Shown one piece after another: positions 1-6,962 of a stretch of 7,627 bases of DNA (its first letter is position 1; each line of letters starts with the position of its first letter). The notes below the pieces were generated by a model. The model was given only the letters and a program-made list of their open reading frames with translations. It had not been told where the DNA came from and did no database searches. A program made the position numbers and the translations under genes. Source of the stretch: Pseudomonadota bacterium (lineage in GTDB: Bacteria > Pseudomonadota > Gammaproteobacteria > Burkholderiales > Burkholderiaceae_C); assembly GCA_023394015.1 (NCBI GenBank), contig JAEXBL010000334.1, forward strand, positions 1-7,627. The letters run 5' to 3'.

Positions 1-728
1 CGCAGAACAACCCGGTACCGGCCCGCGCCACCTCGCCTGACGGCGTGCTGCGCCCGGACGACTCCACCGCCGGCGGCACCCTGCCGCCCCTGCCGCATGG
101 CGACGCGCCGACGCCAACGCCGGTGAGCCTGACATCCGGCGTGGTGACGCAGCCCAACCTGTCACTGACGCAGTCGGTGGCCCTAGGCGCCGTGTTTCAG
201 CCGGGATCGACCGGGCGCTTCAGCTACAGCGTGGGCAACCAGGGGGCCGGCCCGACCAGCGCGCCCATCACCGTGCTGGCGCAACTGCCGGCCGGACTGA
301 GCTTCACGGCCACGGGCACGGTCACCGTCAACGGCTGGACCTGCACCATCACCGACCCGACCCACGCCAGCTGCGCCAGTGCCAGCCCGCTGGCGGCCGG
401 CAGCGCCAGCGCCTTCGAGCTGGATGTGCTGGTGGACGCCAGCGTCCCGGCCGGCAGCACGCTGGCTGCGCAGTCCAAGGCGTTTGGTGGCGGCGACACC
501 GGCAAGCCCGATGCCAACGCCGGCGGCGTGGTCATCGGCGCCTGCGCCGACGACGGCAGCACCGTCACCGGCTGCGGCTTCGAGAACGTCATCGTGGCCG
601 CAGCGGCCACGCCCGGGGGCGTGACCGCGGTGCCCACCTTGCAGCAATGGGCGCTGGCCCTGATGGTGCTGCTGATGCTGAGCGCCGCTGCACGGCGCCT
701 GCCGCAGCGCGGGCGGCAAGGCAAGTAG
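1..728 (+). CDS. Partial secreted DUF11-like protein with IPTL-CTERM-type sorting tail
   Basis: The reading frame is open from the left edge (first full codon at position 3) to a TAG at 726-728, so the 5' end is missing. A GTG at 45 lies in frame, but nothing suggests translation begins there. After a Pro/Thr-rich linker, a beta-rich DUF11-like domain spans roughly 150-500: it has the pattern of an opening NLSLTQSV strand, a VGNQGAGPTSAP segment and the LPAGLSF motif. A Cys pair follows (WTC...ASC), and two more cysteines sit near 540-580. The C-terminus is tripartite: VPTLQQWA at 630-653, a hydrophobic helix, then a basic tail rich in Arg. This matches the IPTLxxWG-CTERM class of sorting signals, in known systems associated with exosortase H. 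The role is inferred to be an exported, envelope-anchored protein; the substrate or partner is unknown. It converges with a second IPTL-type gene at 938-2593. Confidence 0.8.
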   Translation, partial: QNNPVPARATSPDGVLRPDDSTAGGTLPPLPHGDAPTPTPVSLTSGVVTQPNLSLTQSVALGAVFQPGSTGRFSYSVGNQGAGPTSAPITVLAQLPAGLSFTATGTVTVNGWTCTITDPTHASCASASPLAAGSASAFELDVLVDASVPAGSTLAAQSKAFGGGDTGKPDANAGGVVIGACADDGSTVTGCGFENVIVAAAATPGGVTAVPTLQQWALALMVLLMLSAAARRLPQRGRQGK

Positions 729-889
729 AAAGCATCCGCCGCCCGAGCGGCACGGCGCAAGGCGCTGCCAGGGGCAGCCATGCTTGATCGGCCGGCGGGC
801 CAAATGCGGGCATCGGCCGCCAGCGCGGTGCGGCGGCACTTCCTTGTTCCTTGATAGTGCCTGCCCTTTTGCACATGCGCCGGTGGCAC

Positions 890-920
890 AAAAGAACAAC
901 GCGGCCAAGGCCGCGTTGTT
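890..920 (-). terminator. Intrinsic terminator behind the 938-2593 gene, possibly bidirectional
   Basis: A perfect 12-bp inverted repeat (895-906 with 909-920) lies 17 bp past the stop codon of the minus-strand gene. Read on the minus strand, the stem is followed by C and then TTTT (890-893). The plus strand has only TTGTTT within and after the right arm, so it could weakly stop the converging 1-728 gene as well. Confidence 0.75.
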
Positions 921-937
921 TCTGGCGAACGCATTAC

Positions 938-2593
938 TCAGCCGCGGCGGCGCATCAGCAGCGGCAGCAGGCCCGACAGCAGCAGCAGTGCCCAGATGTG
1001 GAGCGTGGGCACGGCGTGCGTGCCGCTGCCGAGCGCACCCGGCATGGCCACGGCCAGTTGGGCTCGGTTGTTGTCGGTGATGGCCTCGGGCACCGCGCCA
1101 GTGCTTTGCACGGCCGTCACGTCCACGTCGATGGGGCCGGCCAGGGGCGTTGCCGCCGTCGCCACGAAGCTGCCCGTCACGCTGCCGCCGGCCGGCACGC
1201 CCCCGATGTTGGTGCAGACGATGCCCGGCGCCTGCGCGGTGCAGGGCAGGCCACCCAGCGACGCCGGGTCGACCGCCATGCCCGCCGGCAGGGCGATGGT
1301 GACCGTGCCGCTGGTGCTGTCCCGCCCGCCCTGGTTGGCGATGGTCACGGTGTAGGTGGCGGGTGCGCCGGGCGCGGGCGCGGTCGGGCCGCTGATACTG
1401 GGCACCAGGTCGGCCGGGGTGGCCACGGCCAGTTGCGCGGTGTTGTTGCTGGTGTTGACTTCGCCGGTGACGTTGCTGACGGCCACGCTGATGTCGCCGC
1501 TCTTGAACGCCGGATCGGGGATGACGGTGAAGCTGCCGCTGACCTCGCCGCTGCTGGCCGCCAGCGCACCAATGTCGCTGCACACGATGCCGGGCGCCTG
1601 GGCCGCGCACCCGGGCGGCAGCGCGGCCGCCGGGTCCAGCGCCAGTCCCGCCGGCAGCGTGAGGGTCACCTGGCCGTTGGTGCTGCCCGAGGCGCCCAGG
1701 TTGCGTATGGTCACGTGGTAGGTGGCGGGCACGCCCGGTGCAGGCGCGGCCGGGCCGGTGATGCCGGGGCTCAGATCGGGCTCGCGCGTGGACTGGTGGC
1801 AGGCCCCCGCGGGGTCGGTGGCGGCCTTCATGAAGGCCGCGGCGATTCGTTCAGGCTGATCTTTGGGATACAAGCTGCCCAAGTCTGGGTCCCCGAATTC
1901 CGACATGTCGGCCGTCAGGAACGCACAGGCACCGGCGCCCCCGTTCATGCGGGCATGCGGGATGAACAGGCCGTAGGCGCTGCTTCGGGTGGTGCTCGGC
2001 GGCAGCGCGGTGACGCCGTCTGGCAGATACAGCACGTTGTCGGCCGGCACGTTGGAGATGGTGGCGTAGTAGCGCCCGACCATCGGGTCAAGTGCCGTGA
2101 AGTCGGCGTGGTACAGCGACGACGTGTTCAGCCGGGATTTGATGTTTTCCGGGATGTTCCCGCTCGCCTGCATGCCCCAGGACGTGCCCTGGTCGAGGAT
2201 TTCGAGCAGCGGCTTGAGGTTGCTGTCCTGATGACAGCAACCATCGCTGAAGATGAGGAAAGTCAGATCGGGACGCCCCAGGATGGCGTCCCGAAGCAGC
2301 TGGCGATGGTTCGCATGGATCCGGCCCTGGTTCCCTAACCCCGCGGTGAGAAGCACCACCACCTGCACGTCGTCGAGCTCCGCAGGGTCGATGGCAGTCG
2401 GGCTGCTGAGCCGATAGCGCCCATCCACGATGCCCCCCAGGTCGGCCGTCACAGGGTTGTTGGCAAAAGCATCGTAGGCGAGACCGATGGCCGGGCCAGA
2501 GGAGGTCGTGGACAGGACCAGCACCTTAGCCTGAACGCCCAGACCCAGCAACAAGAACAGCGCCAGCACAGCGCCACGCAACAAGTGTTTCAT
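938..2593 (-). CDS. Secreted protein: unassigned N-terminal domain, two DUF11-like repeats, IPTL-CTERM-type tail
   Basis: This is a 551-residue protein starting at ATG 2591-2593, with an AGGGAGAG-type ribosome site just upstream. Residues 1-22 form a signal peptide (Lys/Arg, hydrophobic core, VQA cleavage site). Residues 23-270 look alpha/beta: the strands VLVLSTT, VQVVVLLTAG and LTFLIFSDG alternate with helices, loosely resembling glutamine-amidotransferase/ThuA-like folds, but I see no catalytic triad I can defend. Residues 273-391 and 396-517 are two DUF11-like repeats, each with a Cys-x8-Cys pair (329/338 and 451/460) that could form disulfides in the periplasm. Residues 528-551 are VPTLHIWA, a Leu-rich helix and MRRRG, an IPTL-CTERM-type sorting tail. 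The protein is probably exported and then processed or anchored by an exosortase-type enzyme. It lies downstream of htpX but is separated from it by a strong terminator, so it is likely transcribed on its own. Function unknown. Confidence 0.85.
   Translation of the reverse strand: MKHLLRGAVLALFLLLGLGVQAKVLVLSTTSSGPAIGLAYDAFANNPVTADLGGIVDGRYRLSSPTAIDPAELDDVQVVVLLTAGLGNQGRIHANHRQLLRDAILGRPDLTFLIFSDGCCHQDSNLKPLLEILDQGTSWGMQASGNIPENIKSRLNTSSLYHADFTALDPMVGRYYATISNVPADNVLYLPDGVTALPPSTTRSSAYGLFIPHARMNGGAGACAFLTADMSEFGDPDLGSLYPKDQPERIAAAFMKAATDPAGACHQSTREPDLSPGITGPAAPAPGVPATYHVTIRNLGASGSTNGQVTLTLPAGLALDPAAALPPGCAAQAPGIVCSDIGALAASSGEVSGSFTVIPDPAFKSGDISVAVSNVTGEVNTSNNTAQLAVATPADLVPSISGPTAPAPGAPATYTVTIANQGGRDSTSGTVTIALPAGMAVDPASLGGLPCTAQAPGIVCTNIGGVPAGGSVTGSFVATAATPLAGPIDVDVTAVQSTGAVPEAITDNNRAQLAVAMPGALGSGTHAVPTLHIWALLLLSGLLPLLMRRRG
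1043..1777 (-). repeat. Two tandem DUF11-like domain repeats inside the 938-2593 gene
   Basis: Two copies of about 120 codons (1421-1777 and 1043-1408) encode aligned segments: PDLSPGITGP with ADLVPSISGP, TLPAGLALDP with ALPAGMAVDP, and AQAPGIVC present in both. Each copy ends in a DNN or SNN turn followed by AQLAVA. The similarity shows an intragenic duplication. Both copies are close to 75-80% GC where counted. Confidence 0.85.
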
Positions 2594-2758
2594 TCTTCTC
2601 TCCCTTGGCTACCCGGAAGACGCCGCCCGGCGCGGCATGCCCGCGCTGCCGCTTGGCTGAATACAGGCGACTCTCCCAGTCGAGGTTATTCTAGGATTCC
2701 AGGCCGCGCACGCCTACTCCAGGCAGCATCTGTGGGCCACGCGCTATCGCCGGCGCGC

Positions 2759-2795
2759 AAAAAAAACCGCAGCCCCATAAAGAGACTGCGGTTTT
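2759..2795 (-). terminator. Strong Rho-independent terminator of htpX
   Basis: A perfect 10-bp stem (2763-2772 with 2786-2795) has a 13-base loop and, read on the minus strand, ends in a run of eight T (complement of the A run at 2759-2766). It begins 27 bp past the htpX stop codon. It separates htpX transcription from the downstream 938-2593 gene. Confidence 0.9.
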
Positions 2796-2822
2796 CGATG
2801 AAGCCTGAGCGGACTGTTCGAA

Positions 2823-3692
2823 TCAGCCCTGGAAGGCCTTGAGCGCCGCGATGCGCTCTTCCATCGGCGGGTGGGTGGAGAACAGCTTGCCGATGTTGCC
2901 GGCAATGCCCATGGCGGCCAGGTTCTTGGGCATTTCCTGGCCGTCGGCGTGCATGCCGCCCAAGCGCGCCAGCGCCTTCATCATGGATTGCGGCTGGCCC
3001 ATCAGCTGCGCGGCGCCGCGGTCGGCGCGGAATTCGCGCTGGCGCGAAAACCAGGCCACGATGATGCCGGCCAGCACGCCGAACAGGATGTCGAGCACGA
3101 TGGTGGTGACGTAGTAGCCGATGCCGGGGCCGCTGCGGTTCTCGCCACGGCTGAGCGCCCCGTCGACGATGGAGCCGATCAGGCGGCTGGCAAACACCAC
3201 GAAGGTGTTCATCACGCCCTGGATCAGCGCCATGGTGACCATGTCGCCATTGGCCACGTGCGCCACCTCGTGGCCGATGACGGCCTCGACCTCCTCGCGC
3301 GTCATGCCGCGCAGGAGGCCGGTGGAGACGGCCACCAGGGCCGAGTTCTTGAACGCGCCGGTGGCGAAGGCGTTGGGCTCGCCCTCGTAGATGCCGACTT
3401 CGGGCATGCCGATGCCGGACTGGTCGGCGAACTTGCGCACGGTCTCGACGATCCAGGCCTCGTCCGCGTTGGCGGGCTGGTTGATGACCTTCACGCGCAT
3501 GCTCATCTTGGCCATGGACTTGCTCATCAAGAGCGAGATGATGGCGCCGGAGAAGCCGACGACCAGCGAGAAGATCATGAGCTGGCCGGTGTTGGTGCCG
3601 GTATAGCGGCCCACACCGAGCAGGCTGGTGACGATGCCCACCACCACCATCACGGCGATGTTGGTGAGGACGAACAGGAGGATTCGCTTCAT
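2823..3692 (-). CDS. htpX: Membrane zinc metalloprotease HtpX
   Basis: This is a 289-residue M48-family protease of the cytoplasmic membrane, close to the usual HtpX length. The family degrades damaged membrane proteins alongside FtsH. The N-terminus has two membrane segments (about 4-24 and 37-56). The zinc site is HEVAH at 141-145 (ligands H141 and H145, catalytic E142). The third ligand is E220 in the REFRAD motif. Two further hydrophobic segments lie at about 153-173 and 193-213, and the conserved [11 protein letters not shown] block near the C-terminus is intact. The ATG at 3690-3692 has AAGG six bases upstream. A near-consensus heat-shock promoter lies about 57 bp upstream and an intrinsic terminator follows the gene, so it appears to be a monocistronic heat-shock unit. 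No defect is visible. Confidence 0.97.
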   Translation of the reverse strand: MKRILLFVLTNIAVMVVVGIVTSLLGVGRYTGTNTGQLMIFSLVVGFSGAIISLLMSKSMAKMSMRVKVINQPANADEAWIVETVRKFADQSGIGMPEVGIYEGEPNAFATGAFKNSALVAVSTGLLRGMTREEVEAVIGHEVAHVANGDMVTMALIQGVMNTFVVFASRLIGSIVDGALSRGENRSGPGIGYYVTTIVLDILFGVLAGIIVAWFSRQREFRADRGAAQLMGQPQSMMKALARLGGMHADGQEMPKNLAAMGIAGNIGKLFSTHPPMEERIAALKAFQG

Positions 3693-3718
3693 GCTTGGCC
3701 TTGTGTGCTGGAGGAAAC

Positions 3719-3737
3719 GCCCGCCGGTGCGGCGGGC
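3719..3737 (-). other. GC-rich hairpin in the htpX leader
   Basis: A perfect 7-bp stem (3719-3725 with 3731-3737) around a 5-base loop lies between the predicted heat-shock start site and the htpX ribosome site. It has no proper T run (only GTTT after the stem on the minus strand). It may be a leader structure or a weak terminator for ydhR read-through. Confidence 0.4.
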
Positions 3738-3748
3738 AGCAAGCGCTT

Positions 3749-3776
3749 AGATGGGGTCATGGTCAAAAGTTCCAAG
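3749..3776 (-). promoter_or_regulatory. Sigma-32 (RpoH) heat-shock promoter of htpX
   Basis: Read on the minus strand, CTTGGAA (3770-3776), 13 bases, then CCCCATCT (3749-3756). The known RpoH consensus is CTTGAAA, 11-16 bases, CCCCATNT, so only one base of the -35 element differs and the spacer is in range. It lies in the ydhR-htpX gap, just after the ydhR stop, and points at htpX, which is heat-induced in E. coli. The predicted transcription start is near 3741, giving a leader of about 50 bases. Confidence 0.85.
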
Positions 3777-3788
3777 GTTGGCCGATGT

Positions 3789-4091
3789 TCACAGCGGCGC
3801 GCGGTCGATGGCCGACAGCGGCGCGTTGATGTCGAACACGCGGGCGCGGATGTCGGCAAAGCCCATGCCCTGCAGGCGCGCGGTGTGCATCTCCAGGTAG
3901 GCGCGGGCGCTGGCCGCGTCCTCGAACAGGTAGACGCCGCCGGCCGTTTTTTCGGCGGCGTTCTCGGTCCAGATCTTCCAGATCAGGCCCGGCTCGCGCG
4001 CGATCGACTCGGCCAGCTCGCGCAGCATCTGCGCGGCCTCGGCCCCGAACGGGCCCGGCGACGGGAAATCGACTTGCAGCAGCACGGGCAT
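3789..4091 (-). CDS. ydhR: YdhR-family putative monooxygenase
   Basis: This 100-residue protein closely resembles E. coli YdhR in length and sequence pattern: an opening MPVLLQVDF, then GPFG, LAESI..EPG..WK.WTE, AGG.YLFED..SA.AYLEMHTARL, and a closing VFDIN.PLS.I. The family is a small ferredoxin-like (dimeric alpha-beta barrel) fold annotated as a putative monooxygenase. Its physiological substrate is unknown to me, with aromatic or quinone-like compounds suggested by fold relatives. It is cytoplasmic, with no signal peptide. The ATG at 4089-4091 has a good AAGGAG eight bases upstream. It lies upstream of htpX on the same strand, but the htpX heat-shock promoter follows its stop by 12 bp, so co-transcription is possible but not needed. 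It diverges from argE. Confidence 0.9.
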   Translation of the reverse strand: MPVLLQVDFPSPGPFGAEAAQMLRELAESIAREPGLIWKIWTENAAEKTAGGVYLFEDAASARAYLEMHTARLQGMGFADIRARVFDINAPLSAIDRAPL

Positions 4092-4237
4092 GGCCTGTTC
4101 TCCTTGTGGCGGCGCGGGAAATCGCTCAGCCCGCCACCTTAACGCAAAAGCGTGACCGGCCGCGCCTGCCCGCTGCCCTGAAGCCTGGCGTCGTCGGTGC
4201 GATGATCGGCCCCGGGCCCGCGCTGCGCGCCGCCTTC

Positions 4238-4241
4238 GGAG
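4238..4241 (+). promoter_or_regulatory. Ribosome binding site fixing the argE start
   Basis: GGAG eight bases before the ATG at 4250 supports that start over the in-frame start at 4106. The 4106 start would add 48 residues with no resemblance to the family and would run into the ydhR leader. Confidence 0.75.
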
Positions 4242-4249
4242 AACACGCC

Positions 4250-5404
4250 ATGACCACCACCCTCGCCTGGCTCGACCGCCTGACGGCCATCGACACCACC
4301 AGCCGCCTCAGCAACCTCGGCCTGATCGAGATGGTGCGCGACGCGCTCAGGGCCCAGGGGCTCGCGCCCTGGCTGAACCTGAACGCCGAGGGCACCAAGG
4401 CCAACCTGTTCTGCACCCTGCCGACGCAAGACGGCGGCACCCAGGGCGGCATCGCCCTGTCGGGCCACACCGACGTGGTGCCGGTGGACGGCCAGGCCTG
4501 GACCAGCGACCCGTTCAGGCTGACCGAGCGCGACGGCCGGCTGTACGCCCGCGGCGCCTGCGACATGAAGGGCTTCATCGCCGCCGCGCTGGCGCTGGTG
4601 CCCGAGTTCCTGGCCCTGCCCCGGCAAAAGCCGCTGCACCTGGCACTGTCCTACGACGAGGAGGTGTTCTGCCTGGGCGCGCCCTTCATGCTGGCCGAGC
4701 TGCAGCAGCGCGGCATCCAGATCGACGGCTGCGTGGTGGGCGAGCCGACGTCGATGAAGCCGGTGGTGGCGCACAAGGGCCTGAACCTGTACCGCTGCCG
4801 CGTGCATGGCCGGGCGGCGCATTCCTCGCTCACGCCGCAGGGCTGCAACGCCATCGAATACGCCGCGCGCCTGATCTGCCACATCCGCGACGTGGCCGAG
4901 GCCTGGCGCGCCCAGGGGCCGTTCGACGAGCATTACGACGTGCCCTACAGCACCATCACCACCAACCAGATCAGCGGTGGCATCGCCGTCAACACCATCC
5001 CCGAGGCCTGCGAGTTCAGCTACGAGTTCCGCAACCTGCCGCTGCAACCCTGGCAGGACATCCAGGCCGGCATCGAGCGCTACGTGAACGACGAGTTGCT
5101 GCCGCGCATGCGTCGCGAGTTCCCCGCCGCGCGCATCGAGCTGGAGCGCGCCGCCGGCGCCCCCGGGCTGGAAGCCAGCGAGCAGGCCGCCATCACCCAG
5201 CTGGTGCGCGCGCTCACGCAGGACCGCAGCACGCGCAAGGTCGCCTACGGCACCGAGGCCGGGCTGTTCCAGGGCATTGGCATCCCCACCGTGGTGTGCG
5301 GGCCGGGCTCGATCGAGCAGGCGCACAAGTCGGACGAGTTCGTCGAGACCGAGCAGCTGGCGCAGTGCGAGAAGTTCCTGCGGCAACTGGCGGCCACGCT
5401 GTGA
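4250..5404 (+). CDS. argE: Acetylornithine deacetylase (M20 family)
   Basis: This 384-residue cytoplasmic enzyme hydrolyses N-acetyl-L-ornithine to ornithine and acetate in arginine synthesis. Its length matches E. coli ArgE. The M20 metal site is complete: H73 and catalytic D75 in SGHTDVVPVDG, bridging D105 in CDMKG, the E137/E138 pair in YDEEV (base and ligand), E165 in GEPT and H359 in EQAHKSDEFVE. The lid/dimerisation domain (about 175-290) carries HSSLTPQGCNAIEYAA and the EFRNLP strand. The start is set by GGAG at 4238-4241. Burkholderiales often also carry the recycling ArgJ route, so this enzyme may be redundant or act on other N-acyl amino acids; the sequence cannot decide. A kinase-like gene follows after 13 bp, suggesting one transcript. 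I found no convincing promoter in the 158-bp gap shared with ydhR. Confidence 0.93.
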   Translation: MTTTLAWLDRLTAIDTTSRLSNLGLIEMVRDALRAQGLAPWLNLNAEGTKANLFCTLPTQDGGTQGGIALSGHTDVVPVDGQAWTSDPFRLTERDGRLYARGACDMKGFIAAALALVPEFLALPRQKPLHLALSYDEEVFCLGAPFMLAELQQRGIQIDGCVVGEPTSMKPVVAHKGLNLYRCRVHGRAAHSSLTPQGCNAIEYAARLICHIRDVAEAWRAQGPFDEHYDVPYSTITTNQISGGIAVNTIPEACEFSYEFRNLPLQPWQDIQAGIERYVNDELLPRMRREFPAARIELERAAGAPGLEASEQAAITQLVRALTQDRSTRKVAYGTEAGLFQGIGIPTVVCGPGSIEQAHKSDEFVETEQLAQCEKFLRQLAATL

Positions 5405-5417
5405 GGCGGCGCGCCGC

Positions 5418-6962
5418 GTGAACGCCTCCGCGCCCCTGATCGACGCCCTGTGCCGCCGGCTCGGCCAGGGCACCGAGTGCATCGAAACCCACATCTCCTG
5501 GCTGCTGCTGGCCGGCGACGACGCCTACAAGCTGAAGAAGCCGCTGACGCTGGACTTTCTCGATTTCGGCACCCTGGCGCAGCGCCGCGCCGCCTGCGAG
5601 GAAGAGCTGCGCATCAACCGCCGCAGCGCGCCCGATCTTTACCTGGCGGTGCTGCCCGTCACCGGCACGCCCGCCACGCCGCGCCTGGGCGGCGACCCGG
5701 CCCAGGCCATCGAATGGGCGGTGCACATGCGCCGCTTTCCGGCCGACGCGCTGCTGGCCGACCGCGCCGCAGAGGGCCGGCTGCGGCCCGGGCACATCGA
5801 CGCGCTGGCGCACGAGGTGGCCCGCTTCCAGGCCCGGGCCGAGGTCGCCGCGCCCGACAGCCCCTGGGGCCACGCCGCCGATCTGGCGCGCCTGGCCCAG
5901 GACAACTTTGCGCCGCTTTTCGGCCTGCAGCACCCGCCCGATGAGCGCGAACAGCTACGAAAATTGCAGCAGTGGACGGCCGCCGAAGGCGAGCGCCTCG
6001 GCACCCTGATGGCCGCGCGCCGCGCCGAAGGGCGCGTGCGCGAGGGCCATGGCGACCGGCACCTGGGCAACCTGCTGTGGCTGGATGGCCGCGCGCGCCT
6101 GTTCGACGCCATCGAATTCAACCCGCGCCTGCGCTGGATCGACGTGGCGACCGACATCGCCTTTCTGTTCATGGACCTGCACGCCCACGGCCGGCCCGAT
6201 CTGGCCTGGCGCTTTCTCAACGCCTGGCTGGAGCACAGCGGCGACCACGGCGCCCTGCCGCGCCTGCCCTACGACGCCGTCTACCGCGCCCTGGTGCGCG
6301 CCAAGGTGGCGGCGCTGCGCGCAGGCCAGTGCGCCGGCGATGCCGAGCGCCGGCAGGCCGCGCAAGAGGCCGCACGCTACGTGCGGTTGGCGGCCGCGTT
6401 GGCCGCGCCGCGCCGGCCCTGGCTGGCGCTGACGATGGGCGTCAGCGGCTCCGGCAAGAGCAGCCAGACGCAGGCGCTGATCGAGCAGCGCCGCCTGGTG
6501 CGCGTGCGCGCCGACGTGGAGCGCAAGCGCCTGTTCGGCCTGGCGCCCGAAGCCAGCAGCGCTGGCGTGCCCGGCAGCATCTACGGCGAGGCCACCAGCG
6601 ACCGCGTGTTCGACCGCCTGCTGGGCGTGGCGCGCGGCGCGCTGCAGGCCGGCCAGCCGGTGCTGGTCGACGCCACCTTCATCCGCCACGCCCGCCGCGC
6701 GCCCTTCATCGCGCTGGCCGAGTCGCTCGGCGTGCCCTGGCGCATCCTGGCCTTCGACGCCCCGCCCGAGCTGCTGCGCCAGCGCGTGCGCCAGCGCCAG
6801 GCCGCCGGCGGCGATGCCTCGGAAGCCGACGTGGCGGTGCTGGCCAGCCAGCTGGCCAACCGCGAGCCGCTGACGCCCGAGGAAGCGGCGCATGCGCTGC
6901 GGATCGACACCCGCGAAGCGGTGGATTGGGCGGCGTGGGACGCGGCGCTGCCGGCCGACTAA
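5418..6962 (+). CDS. APH-like phosphotransferase / P-loop kinase fusion protein
   Basis: This is a 514-residue bifunctional-looking cytoplasmic protein. Residues about 20-320 resemble the aminoglycoside-phosphotransferase-like family: ETHISWLLLAGDDAYKLKKP at 23-42 (the Lys-containing N-lobe), then HGDRHLGN at 211-218 (catalytic D213, metal ligand N218) and DAIEF at 230-234 in the place of the second metal-binding motif. Residues about 335-514 form a P-loop kinase-like domain with Walker A GVSGSGKS at 341-348 and VDATFI at 417-422. Such APH/ATP-binding fusions are common in proteobacteria, but their substrate is not established, and a role in antibiotic resistance should not be assumed. The GTG at 5418 is chosen because it lies 13 bp after argE and the family's conserved block begins soon afterwards; the ribosome site is poor (GAGG about 11 bases upstream), so translation may be coupled to argE. 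The frame stays open back to 5277 inside argE, but that extension looks like a shadow. Confidence 0.85.
   Translation: MNASAPLIDALCRRLGQGTECIETHISWLLLAGDDAYKLKKPLTLDFLDFGTLAQRRAACEEELRINRRSAPDLYLAVLPVTGTPATPRLGGDPAQAIEWAVHMRRFPADALLADRAAEGRLRPGHIDALAHEVARFQARAEVAAPDSPWGHAADLARLAQDNFAPLFGLQHPPDEREQLRKLQQWTAAEGERLGTLMAARRAEGRVREGHGDRHLGNLLWLDGRARLFDAIEFNPRLRWIDVATDIAFLFMDLHAHGRPDLAWRFLNAWLEHSGDHGALPRLPYDAVYRALVRAKVAALRAGQCAGDAERRQAAQEAARYVRLAAALAAPRRPWLALTMGVSGSGKSSQTQALIEQRRLVRVRADVERKRLFGLAPEASSAGVPGSIYGEATSDRVFDRLLGVARGALQAGQPVLVDATFIRHARRAPFIALAESLGVPWRILAFDAPPELLRQRVRQRQAAGGDASEADVAVLASQLANREPLTPEEAAHALRIDTREAVDWAAWDAALPAD

Noticed and set aside
738..778. Two small GC hairpins after the 1-728 gene
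   Set aside because: Stems of 5 and 6 bp with no T run; too weak to call as terminators.
851..2338. Long plus-strand open frame of 495 codons opposite the IPTL-type gene
   Set aside because: Its translation is dominated by Arg, Gly, His and Ala without any domain pattern, as expected for the antisense of a GC-rich gene; the minus-strand frame has a signal peptide, domains and a sorting tail.
2688..2716. Possible sigma-70 promoter for the 938-2593 gene (TAGAAT as -10 on the minus strand)
   Set aside because: The -10 is plausible, but the hexamer 17 bases upstream (TAGGCG) does not resemble a -35 element, so I do not call it.
2724..2739. Possible sigma-54 promoter (TGGCCC...TGCTG on the minus strand)
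   Set aside because: The spacing between the GG and GC elements is one base short of that required for sigma-54 promoters, and the flanking bases match poorly.
2871..4142. Long plus-strand open frame of 423 codons opposite htpX and ydhR
   Set aside because: It spans two recognised genes and their promoter gap on the other strand; its His/Asp/Gly-rich translation is an antisense artefact.
4106..4249. N-terminal extension of argE by 48 codons
   Set aside because: No family resemblance, and a good ribosome site precedes the ATG at 4250, which gives the standard ArgE length.
4139..5494. Long minus-strand open frame of 451 codons opposite argE
   Set aside because: argE on the plus strand has a complete catalytic site; the antisense frame is compositionally biased and shows no family resemblance.
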